This document shows, one piece after another, positions 38,903 to 60,600 of a DNA stretch of 64,000 nt. Location of the stretch: contig NZ_CP043626.1 in assembly GCF_008807415.1 (NCBI RefSeq), forward strand, positions 1,426,001 through 1,490,000. Direction: 5' to 3'. The notes below the pieces were generated by a model. It saw nothing but the letters and a program-made list of their open reading frames with translations, did not search any database and was not told the DNA's origin. Source of the DNA: Pseudomonas denitrificans (nom. rej.) (GTDB taxonomy: Bacteria; Pseudomonadota; Gammaproteobacteria; Pseudomonadales; Pseudomonadaceae). Each line of letters begins with the position of its first letter. Positions within the stretch are counted from its first letter, which is position 1. A program made the position numbers and the translations under genes.

Positions 38903-39439
38903 CTACAGCTTGCCGTCCTCCAGGCCCTTCAGGGTCTTGCGGCAGTGGATCAGCGCATCACGCACCATGAAGTTGACCAGGGTCGGAGAGACGCCCAGTT
39001 CCTCGGCGATTTCCTTCTGCGTGCGGCCGTGCAGGCGATACATCTCGAAGGCGTAGCGAGTGCGCTCGGGCAGCGTCTGCAGGGCGCTGGAGATGGCCTC
39101 CAGGGTCTGCCGGTCCTCGTGCTCGATCTCCGGTGACGCGGACGGCGTCGCGATGTGCATGCCTTCTTCCTCGCTACCCGAGTAGCGCTTCTCCAGCGCC
39201 TGGCGGCGATAGAGGTCGATGGCCAGGTTGCGCACCACGCGCATCAGATAGCCGCTCTGCGACTGGATGCCGGGAGTGAGGTCGCTCGCATTGAGCTTGA
39301 TGTACGCATCATGGACCACGTCTTCGGCATGGCTGCGGCAGCCGAGGATGCGTGCGGCCGCATTGATGAAGGTCTGCCGGTGGGTAGCGAACAGCTCGTG
39401 GAGAGCGGGGCGCGACTCGGCGGGCATTGGCTTGGACAT
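38903..39439 (-). CDS. PvdS-family iron-starvation ECF sigma factor
   Basis: This 178-residue protein is an ECF sigma factor. Region 2 covers about residues 15-80 (GCRSHAEDVVHDAYIKL and YLMRVVRNLAIDLYRRQALE), and region 4 has LPERTRYAFEMYRLHGRTQK and LGVSPTLVNFMVRDALIHCR. These phrases are nearly those of PvdS, which drives siderophore biosynthesis genes under iron limitation. A Fur box overlaps its promoter. It is divergent from the mbtH-thioesterase-hydroxylase-NRPS operon, which has a PvdS-like box. It may be the pyoverdine regulator or a paralogue dedicated to this locus, so no symbol is given. Confidence 0.92.
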   Translation of the reverse strand: MSKPMPAESRPALHELFATHRQTFINAAARILGCRSHAEDVVHDAYIKLNASDLTPGIQSQSGYLMRVVRNLAIDLYRRQALEKRYSGSEEEGMHIATPSASPEIEHEDRQTLEAISSALQTLPERTRYAFEMYRLHGRTQKEIAEELGVSPTLVNFMVRDALIHCRKTLKGLEDGKL

Positions 39440-39496
39440 GCAAGGGTTTCCTATGCGGCGGCGGAGGCGGGGACGTCCACATGGGTTGAGGCGGCC

Positions 39497-39526
39497 AATC
39501 TAGATCAAATGATAATTATTATCAAT
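39497..39526 (-). promoter_or_regulatory. Sigma70-type promoter with overlapping Fur box for the sigma-factor gene
   Basis: On the minus strand TTGATA (39525-39520) and TAGATT (39502-39497) are spaced by exactly 17 bases. The 19-base sequence AATGATAATTATTATCAAT at 39508-39526 is a near-perfect Fur palindrome (8 of 9 half-site positions symmetric) covering the spacer and the -35 element. Fe-Fur should block this promoter when iron is sufficient. Confidence 0.85.
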
Positions 39527-39690
39527 TTATTCGAGAGACTCCGACTATCGCTCTGCGACAGGGTTCCCACACAAGTGTGAAGATTTTTCATTCGCATCCA
39601 TTCGTCAGATCTCTCAGCGCTCGGGTGAAGGACAAGCCAGGAAATTTCGCCGGCGCATATCTTATGAGAATTAATCGCATCCGAGAACAC

Positions 39691-39714
39691 TAACTATTTC
39701 ATCGCCTCCCTCGT
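39691..39714 (+). promoter_or_regulatory. PvdS-like (iron-starvation) box before the siderophore operon
   Basis: TAACT at 39691-39695 and CGT at 39712-39714 are separated by 16 bases. The PvdS consensus is TAAAT, 16-17 bases, CGT, so there is one mismatch. It lies 73 bases before the mbtH start, facing the right way. Apart from this box and the Fur promoter, 39440-39786 shows no gene. Confidence 0.6.
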
Positions 39715-39786
39715 CTTCATGGCAGAGCTGGAAAACATCGGTAATGGCCGGTGGCCGGCATCCCATACAGCTGAAGGAGAAGGGCG

Positions 39787-39996
39787 ATGGCGTTCGATCG
39801 CGAAGACGCGGTTTACATGGTGCTGGTCAACGGTGAAGAGCAGTACTCGCTGTGGCCGCAGTACAAGGAAGTCCCGGCCGGCTGGCGCGAAGCGGGCAAG
39901 CAGGGGAGCAAGGCCGAGTGCCTGGCCTTCGTCGAAGCCAACTGGACCGACATGCGCCCGCTCAGCCTGCGGCAGAAGATGGCCGAGGGGCAGTAA
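39787..39996 (+). CDS. MbtH-like NRPS accessory protein
   Basis: This 69-residue protein is preceded by GAAGGAGAAGG. It has the invariant family pattern: an N-terminal [15 protein letters not shown], the motif with VPAGW, and [12 protein letters not shown] at the end, including the conserved tryptophans. MbtH proteins bind adenylation domains and are often required for their solubility and activity. It is first in the siderophore operon and is followed after 3 bases by the thioesterase gene. Confidence 0.96.
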   Translation: MAFDREDAVYMVLVNGEEQYSLWPQYKEVPAGWREAGKQGSKAECLAFVEANWTDMRPLSLRQKMAEGQ

Positions 39997-39999
39997 CCC

Positions 40000-40722
40000 A
40001 TGCTGCGTCTGTTCTGCCTGCCGTACTCCGGCGCCAGCGCCATGGTCTATGCACGCTGGAAGCGCCAGCTGCCGAGCTGGATCGAAGTCTGCCCGGTGGA
40101 GCTGCCCGGCCGTGGCCGGCGCTTCGCGGAAAGCCTGCAGACCGACCTGCGCGCCCTGGCCAGCCAGTTGGCCGATGAAATCGCCGCGGGCCTGGAGCAG
40201 CCCTACGCCATCTTCGGCCACAGCCTCGGTGGCCTGCTGGCCTTCGAACTGACCCATGCGCTGCGTGAGCGCGGCCTGCCGATGCCGCAGGCGCTGTTCG
40301 CCTCGGCGGCCTCCGCGCCGGCGCGCCGCGACAGTCATCGCGAGCTGGCGCAAGAGCAGAGCGACGCCCAGCTGATCGAGCGCATGCGCCGCCTGGGCGG
40401 AACGCCCGAAGCAGTGTTCGCCGACGAGGAAATGCTGCGCCTGACCCTGCCGGTGATGCGCGCCGACTTCCTCCTCTGCGGCCTCTACGACTACCGCCGC
40501 CGCCCGCCGCTGGCCTGCCCGATCCACGTGTTCGGCGGCAAGGCCGACCGGCTTTCGGTGGAGTCCCTGTCCGCGTGGCAGGACGAGACCAGCGCCGGCT
40601 TCTCCCTGGAGATGCTCGACGGCGGCCACTTCTTCCTCAATGCCGGCGAGGCGCGCCTGCTCGAGCTGCTGCTCGGCCACCTGCGCCAGCCCGGCCAGTC
40701 GACCAGCGCAGCGCTGGCCTGA
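40000..40722 (+). CDS. Type II thioesterase (PvdG-like) of the siderophore operon
   Basis: This 240-residue alpha/beta hydrolase opens with LFCLPYSGASAMVYARWKRQ and VELPGRGRRF, the hallmark of stand-alone NRPS thioesterases. The nucleophile is Ser75 in GHSLGG, the acid is likely the Asp in GGKADRLS, and the His lies in LDGGHFFL. Type II thioesterases usually clear misprimed acyl groups from T domains. No NRPS in this locus carries its own TE domain, so this enzyme could also release the finished peptide. It starts 3 bases after mbtH. PvdG sits in an equivalent position beside pvdS and pvdL in pyoverdine loci. Confidence 0.93.
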   Translation: MLRLFCLPYSGASAMVYARWKRQLPSWIEVCPVELPGRGRRFAESLQTDLRALASQLADEIAAGLEQPYAIFGHSLGGLLAFELTHALRERGLPMPQALFASAASAPARRDSHRELAQEQSDAQLIERMRRLGGTPEAVFADEEMLRLTLPVMRADFLLCGLYDYRRRPPLACPIHVFGGKADRLSVESLSAWQDETSAGFSLEMLDGGHFFLNAGEARLLELLLGHLRQPGQSTSAALA

Positions 40723-40743
40723 TCGATTCAAGCGGAGACCCAG

Positions 40744-41724
40744 ATGCCCACCTCCACTCTGTTCGACATTGCTCCCCTGGCCGAAGCGCGCGGTGGTCTG
40801 CCGCTGCTGGTGCAGGCCCGCGGCGACGGCATCGACCTGCTCGACGCCCTGGCCGAACTGCGCCCGCTGGTGGATGAACGCCTGCCGGTCTGTGCCGGCA
40901 TGCTCTTCCGTGGCTTCCAGGTCGGCGCGCCGGAGCGCTTCCGCGAGTTCGCCGCCGGCTTCGGCCACCCGCTGCTCAACTACGAGTTCGGCTCCACCCC
41001 GCGCAGCAACGTCACCAGCGGCGTGTACACCTCCACCGAATACCCGCCGCACCAGCACATCCCGCTGCACAACGAGCAGGCCTATACCCGCGAGTGGCCG
41101 ATGAAGATCTGGTTCTACTGCGTGCAGGCCGCGCAGAGCGGTGGCGAGACACCGATCGCCGACAGCCGCGAGATCTATCGCCGGGTCGATGAAGGTATCC
41201 GCCGCCGCTTCACCGAGCGCGGGCTGATGTACACCCGCAACTTTGGCAACGGCCTGGACGTGGCCTGGGAGCAGGTGTTCAACAGCGACGACCCGGCCGT
41301 GGTCGAGGCCTACTGCAAGGCCCACAAGATCGGCTGGGAGTGGAAGGAAGACGGCGAACTGCGTACCCGCCAGGTCTGCCAGGCAGTGGCGCAGCATCCG
41401 GTCACCCGAGATTGGGTGTGGTTCAACCAGGCGCACCTGTTCCACGTCTCGAATCTTCCGCCGGAAGTGCGCGAAAGCCTGCTGGAAATCGTCGACGAGG
41501 AAGACCTGCCGCGCAACGTCTACTACGGCGACGGCAGCCCCATCGAGCCCTCGGTGCTCGACGAAATCCGCGGCGTGCTGGAGGAGGCCAAGGTGAGTTT
41601 CCCCTGGACCAGCGGCGACGTCCTGATGCTCGACAACATGCTCGCTGCCCACGCGCGCTCGCCGTTCAGCGGCCCGCGAAAGGTAGTAGTCGCGATGGCG
41701 GAAGGGCATGGCGCTGACGCCTGA
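40744..41724 (+). CDS. TauD/TfdA-type Fe(II)/2-oxoglutarate dioxygenase, SyrP-like aspartyl beta-hydroxylase
   Basis: This 326-residue protein belongs to the TauD/TfdA family and resembles SyrP, which hydroxylates T-domain-bound aspartate in syringomycin synthesis. The iron site is the HxE-type pair in LHNEQ (His109, Glu111) with the distal His303 (AAHARSPFSG), and Arg312 probably holds 2-oxoglutarate. It lies between the thioesterase and the first NRPS, whose second adenylation domain has an aspartate signature. A role in making beta-hydroxyaspartate, an iron-binding residue in many siderophores, is therefore likely. Hydroxylation is inferred, not shown. Confidence 0.88.
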   Translation: MPTSTLFDIAPLAEARGGLPLLVQARGDGIDLLDALAELRPLVDERLPVCAGMLFRGFQVGAPERFREFAAGFGHPLLNYEFGSTPRSNVTSGVYTSTEYPPHQHIPLHNEQAYTREWPMKIWFYCVQAAQSGGETPIADSREIYRRVDEGIRRRFTERGLMYTRNFGNGLDVAWEQVFNSDDPAVVEAYCKAHKIGWEWKEDGELRTRQVCQAVAQHPVTRDWVWFNQAHLFHVSNLPPEVRESLLEIVDEEDLPRNVYYGDGSPIEPSVLDEIRGVLEEAKVSFPWTSGDVLMLDNMLAAHARSPFSGPRKVVVAMAEGHGADA

Positions 41725-41748
41725 CGCCTGACGCCGGCACGAATAGCT

Positions 41749-41770
41749 CCCTCTCCCTGAGGGGAGAGGG
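41749..41770 (+). other. Hairpin in the spacer before the first NRPS
   Basis: CCCTCTCCC and GGGAGAGGG form a perfect 9-base stem with a TGAG loop. No U-run follows, so it is more likely an RNA-processing or attenuating hairpin than a strong terminator. Just upstream, CTGACGC is repeated three times in tandem (41714-41734) across the hydroxylase stop codon. Confidence 0.5.
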
Positions 41771-41877
41771 AACAGTTCGGAGTACCCGGGAAGCGCCTGC
41801 GACGGCCATCCCCCGGTACACCCCACGAATTTCCCTCCGGCGGGCCCCACGCGCCCGCCGACAGAACAGGTGATGTC

Positions 41878-54644
<12,767 letters not shown>

Positions 54645-54645
<1 letters not shown>

Positions 54646-57600
54646 TGAGTCAACCGATGGACGCCCAGCTGAAACAGGTCGCGGAGCGCCTTGGCGCGCT
54701 GCCCGAGGACAAGCAGATCGTCTTCCTGCGTCAGCTGCGCGAGAAAGGCGTGAGCCTGTCGCGACTGCCGATCCTGCGCGAGGGGCGCGAGCACGCGCCG
54801 CTCTCGGCAGCCCAGGCGCGCCTGTGGTTCCTCTGGCAGATGGAACCGCACAGCGCCGCCTACAACATTCCCGCTGCCGTGCGCCTGCGCGGTGTGCTGG
54901 ACGAGGGTGCGCTGCAGCGGGCCTTCGCCGCGCTGATCGCGCGCCATGAAAGCCTGCGGACGGTCTTCCGCACGGTCAACGATTCGGCGGATAACGCTGG
55001 CGCGTTATGCGCCCTACAGGAGCCGGCTGGCAAGGTTCAGGGCACGACAGAGGACCGCTCTGGTAGGGCGAATGACGCGCAGCGTCATCCGCCGCAAGGT
55101 GCGGCGGATGGCGAGGTGCTGCAATGCATCCTGCCTCCCGGTCCGGCGGATCTGGAGGCGAAGGACTTCAGTAACGAAGCCGAGGCGCGGCAATGGCTCA
55201 ACGCATGCGCCCAGCGCTCCTTCGACCTCGCCGTTGGCCCGCTGCTGCGCCTGCACCTGGCGCGCCTGCCGGGCGAGGCGCTGCTGCTGGTGAACCTGCA
55301 CCACATCATTGCCGACGGCTGGTCCATTGGCGTGCTGATCGATGAATTCGCTGCTCTCTACAGTGCCGAAGTGCAGGGCACCCGGGCCGAGCTGGAAGCC
55401 TTGCCGATCCAGTACAGCGACATGGCGCGCTGGCAGCGCCTGTGGCTGTCGGCCGGCGAGGGCGAGCGGCAGCTGGCCTACTGGAAGGAACAGCTGGGCG
55501 ACGAATCCCTGCTGCTGACCCTGCCGGGCGACCGGCCGCGCCCGCTGGTGCAGAGCTACCGCGGCGCGACGCTGGACTTCGAGCTGCCCCGTGCGCTCAG
55601 CGATTCCCTGCGCGAACTGGCGCGCGGGCAGGGCGCCACGCTGTTCATGCTGATCCTCGCGGCCTACCAGCTGCTGCTGTCGCGCTACAGCGGCCAGCGC
55701 GAGCTGCGCGTGGGCGTGCCCATCGCCGGCCGTGGCCGTGCCGAAAGCGAAAGGCTGATCGGCTTCTTCGTGAATACCCAGGTACTGTCGGCGCGCATCG
55801 ACGGCGACGAATCCTTCAACGCCTTCCTTGCCCGTACCCGCGAAGCAGTGTTGGGTGCCCAGGCCAACCCGGACCTGCCGTTCGAGCAACTGGTAGATGC
55901 CCTGCAGCCCGAACGCAGCCTGAGCTACAACCCACTGTTCCAGGTGGCCTGCAACCACCAGCCGAGCCGCCGCGATGCCCTGCGCGACCTGCCCGGCGGC
56001 CTGCAACTGGAAAGCCTGGAGCTGGACAGCGGCATCGCCAAGTTCGACCTGACCCTGAACACCGAGGAAAGCCGCGACGGCCAGGTGCGCGGGCAGTTCA
56101 TGTACGCCACCGACCAGTTCGACGCAGCGACCATCCAGCGCCTGAGCGGGCACTTCCTCAACCTGCTGCAGGCCCTGGTGCGCGAGCCGCAATGCCCGGT
56201 GGCGCGCCTGCCGCTGCTGGATGGCAGCGAACGCGAACAACTGCTCTGCGGCTGGAACGCCACCGCGATGGACTACCCGAGCGATGCCTGCCTGCATCAG
56301 CTGATCGAGCAGCAGGTGCAGCGCTCGCCCGCTGAGGTGGCGCTTACCGACGGCCAGCGCAGCTTCAGCTACGCCGAGCTGAACAGCCGCGCCAACCGCC
56401 TCGCGCATTGGCTGCGCGAGCAGGGTGTCGGCCCGGACAGCCGTGTCGGCGTCGCGCTGGAACGCTCGGTGGAGCTGCCGGTAGCGCTACTGGCGGTGCT
56501 CAAGGCCGGCGGCGCCTATGTGCCGCTGGACCCGGAGTTCCCCGCCGAACGCCTGGCGCACATGCTCGAAGACGGCGGCGTGCGTCTGCTGCTGACCCAG
56601 CAGCACCTGCTCGGTGAACTGCCGCAGACGGGCGCCCGCGCGTTCTGCCTGGACCGCGATTGGGCGCAGCTGGATGGCTACGCCGACAACGATCTGGCAA
56701 ACCTCGCCAAGCCGGATGATCTGGCCTACGTCATCTATACCTCTGGCTCCACCGGCAAGCCCAAGGGCGTCGCCGTTCGCCACGGCGGGGTGGTCAACTT
56801 CATGCTGAGCATGGCCCGTGAGCCGGGCCTGAACGCGCAGGACCGTGTGCTTGCGCTGACCTCGCTGTCCTTCGATATCTCCGCGCTGGAGCTGTACCTG
56901 CCGCTGCTGGTCGGCGGCCGTGTGGTGCTGGTCGACCGCGACGTCGCGCGCGACCCGTCGCGCCTGCTCGGCGTGGCGCTGGAGCAGGGCGTGACGGTAA
57001 TCCAGGCCACCCCGAGCACCTGGACGCTGCTCAGCGGCCACGAGGACTTCCCGCGCCTGACCGGCTGCCGTTTCTTCTGTGGCGGCGAAGCGCTGTCCGC
57101 CGAGCTGGCGGACAAGCTCACCGTGCAGGCCGAGGTGCTTTGGAACCTCTACGGCCCCACCGAAACCACCATCTGGTCGGCGGCCTGGAAGATCGACAAG
57201 GGCGCCCGCGCGCTGCTCGGCAAGCCCATCGCCAACACCCAGCTGTACATCCTCGATGGCGAGCTGCAACCCGCACCCATCGGCGTGGCGGGCGAGCTGT
57301 ACATCGCCGGCGACGGCCTGGCGCGCGGCTACCACGGGCGCCCGGAACTGACCTGCGAGCGTTTCGTCGCCGATCCCTACGGTAGGGAATCCGGCGCGCG
57401 CATGTACCGCACCGGCGACCTCGCGCGCTGGCGCGCCGACGGCGTGCTGGAATACCTCGGCCGTATCGATCACCAGGTGAAGATCCGCGGCTTCCGCATC
57501 GAGCTGGGCGAGATCGAATCGCGCCTGCTCGGCCAGCCCGGTGTGCGCGAGGCGGTGGTGATCGCCCGCGATGCCGGGCAAGTGAAGCAACTGGTTGGTT

Positions 57601-60600
57601 ACGTCACGGGGCATATCGACAGTGACCTGCGTGCGGCCTTGCTGGAAGAGCTGCCGGACTACATGGTCCCGCGCAGATCGTCCAGCTCGAGCGCATGCCG
57701 CTGACCCCCAACGGCAAGCTCGACCGCAAGGCGCTGCCGGAGCCGGACTTCAGCCTGTTGCAGAAGACCTACCGCGCGCCGGAAAGCGAGCGCGAGCAAA
57801 CCCTGGCGGCCATCTGGTGCGCCGTGCTCGGCCTTGAGTGCGTAGGGCTGGACGACAACTTCTTCGAGCTGGGCGGCGACTCCATCGTCTCCATCCAGGT
57901 GGTCAGCCGCGCTCGCGCCGCCGGCCTGCAGCTGAGCCCGAAGGACCTGTTCCAGCACCAGACGCTGCAGGCGCTGGCCCGCGTGGCCGGTGACTTCGTA
58001 GCGCCCGATGCGCCGGTTGCCATCGCCGCTTTCGAGGCGCCGGACGCCGCACAGCTGGCCGCCCTCGGCCTGAATCCCGAGCAGATCGAAGACCTCTATC
58101 CGCTGTCGCCGATGCAGCAGGGCATGCTGTTCCACGGTATGGATGGCAGCGAGGGTGGCGTCTACGTCAACCAGCTGCGCGTGGAGGTGCAGGACCTGGA
58201 CGTGGAGCGCTTCCGCGCCGCCTGGCAGGCCGCGCTGGATGCCCACGACAACCTGCGGGCCGGCGTGCATTGGCATGCTGTTGGGACAGCCAACGGACAG
58301 CCGGTGCAGGCCGTGCACAAGCACGTCGAGCTGCCGCTGGAAGTGCTCGACTGGCGCGGTCGCGAGGACATGGACGCGGCGCTGGACCAACTGGCCGCCG
58401 CCGAGCGTAGCCGCAGCTTCGACCTGGAGCGCCCGCCGCTGCTGCGCCTGGTGCTGGTGCGCAGCGCCGAGGCCAGCCACCAGCTGGTTTACACCCACCA
58501 CCACATCCTGCTCGACGGCTGGAGCAACGCCCAGCTGTTCGCCGAGGCACTGCGTCGCTACAACGGCGAGAGCATCGCCGAGCAGGGCCGCTACCGCGAC
58601 TACATCCACTGGCTACAGGTGCAGGACCAGCAACAGGCGCAGGACTTCTGGAGCGCTCGCCTGCAAGGCTTTGCCCAGCCCACCGTGCTCGCCGACAGCC
58701 TGGCGCGCCCGGTCGAAGGCAGCGGCCACGGCCTGGAATACAGCCGCTACGACGCGGCGGCCACCGAGCGCCTGAAGGCCTTCGCCCGCAGCCAGCGGGT
58801 AACCCTGAACACCCTGGTGCAGGCGGCGTGGATCCTTCTGCTGCAACGCTACACCGGTCAGCAGCGCGTGGCCTTCGGTGCCACCGTGGCCGGGCGTCCT
58901 GCGCAACTGGTCGGCGCCGACAGCCTGCTGGGCCTGTTCATCAACACGCTGCCCATCGTCCAGGCGCCGTCCGAGCATGCCGACCTCGGCGACTGGCTGC
59001 GCGAGCTGCAGGCCTACAACCTGGACGTGCGCGAGTTCGAGCACACGCCGCTGTACGACATCCAGCGCTGGGCCGGTCAGGCCGGGCAGGCGCTGTTCGA
59101 CAGCATCATCGTGTTCGAGAACTATCCGGTCGACGAGGTGCTGCGCAGCGCCCAGGGGCCGCGCTTCGGCGAGCTGAAGTCGAAGGACGAGACCAGCATC
59201 CCCATGGACCTTGCCGTGCGCGTCGGCGAGCGCCTGGAGATCGAGTACCAGTACCTGCGCGCGCACTTCAGCGCAGCCTCCGTGGCGCGCCTGCGCGGCA
59301 ACATGGAGCAGGTGCTGGACAGCCTGCTGCACGGCGCTGGCAAGCGCGTCGGCGAACTGCAATGCCTGTCCGCCAATGACCGCGCGGCGCTAGCCGCCTG
59401 CCGTGGACCGCACCAGTCGCTGCCGCCGGCCGAGCCGGTGCACCTGGCCATCGCCCGCCAAGCTTCGTTGCGTGGCGATGAGGTAGCGCTGATCTGCGGT
59501 GACGAGGAAGTCGACTACGCGGCGCTGGAACGCGACTCCAATCGCCTGGCCCATCGCCTGATGGCGCTGGGTGTCGGCCGGAAGTCCGGGTCGGCGTGGC
59601 CCTGCCGCGCAGCGTGCGCATTCCGTTGGCGCTGCTGGCGGTGCTCAAGGCTGGCGGTGCCTACGTGCCGCTGGACGCCGAGTACCCGCGCGAGCGCCTG
59701 GAGTTCCAGATGAGTGACGCCGGTATCGCACTGCTGATCACCGACAGCCGCCTGCGCGAGCGCCTGCCGCTGCCGGTGGGCGTGACCTGCCTGGAGCTCG
59801 ACAGCCTCGACCTCACCGGCGAAGACAGTGACCTGCCGGTGGTGGCCCTGGAGCCGGAAAACCTCGCCTACCTGATCTACACCTCCGGCTCCACCGGCAA
59901 GCCCAAGGGCGTTGCGGTCAGCCATGGCCCGCTGGCCATGCACTGTGCGGCCATCGGCGAGCTGTACCGGATGGATGCGGCGACCCGCGAACTGCATTTC
60001 ATGTCGTTCGCCTTCGATGGTGCCCACGAGCGCTGGCTGACCACTCTGGTACACGGCGGCAGCCTGGTGCTGCGCGGCGACGAGCTGTGGACGCCCGAGC
60101 AGACCTACCGCGTCCTGCACGACAAACAAGTGAGCGTGGCGGCCTTCCCGCCGGTGTACCTGCAGCAACTGGCCGAGCACGCGCTGCGTGACGGCAACCC
60201 GCCGCCTGTGCGCATCTACTGCTTTGGCGGCGACGCAGTGCCCAACGCCAGCTTCGAACTGGCCAAGCGCGCGCTGCGGGCCGAACACCTGATCAACGGC
60301 TACGGCCCACGGAAACCGTGGTCACGCCGCTGCTGTGGAAGGCTGACCGCGCCACCTCCTGCGATGCCGCCTATGCGCCCATCGGCAAGGGCGTCGGCGC
60401 GCGCAAGCTGTACATCCTCGATGAGCAGCTGCGCCAGGTGCCGCTGGGTGTGGCCGGTGAGCTGTACATCGGCGGCGATGGTCTGGCGCGCGGTTACCAC
60501 CAGCGCGCCGGGCTGACGGCCGAGCGCTTCGTTGCCGACCCGTTCGATGCAGCGGGTGGCCGCCTGTACCGCAGCGGCGACCTGGTGCGCGGCCGTGCCG

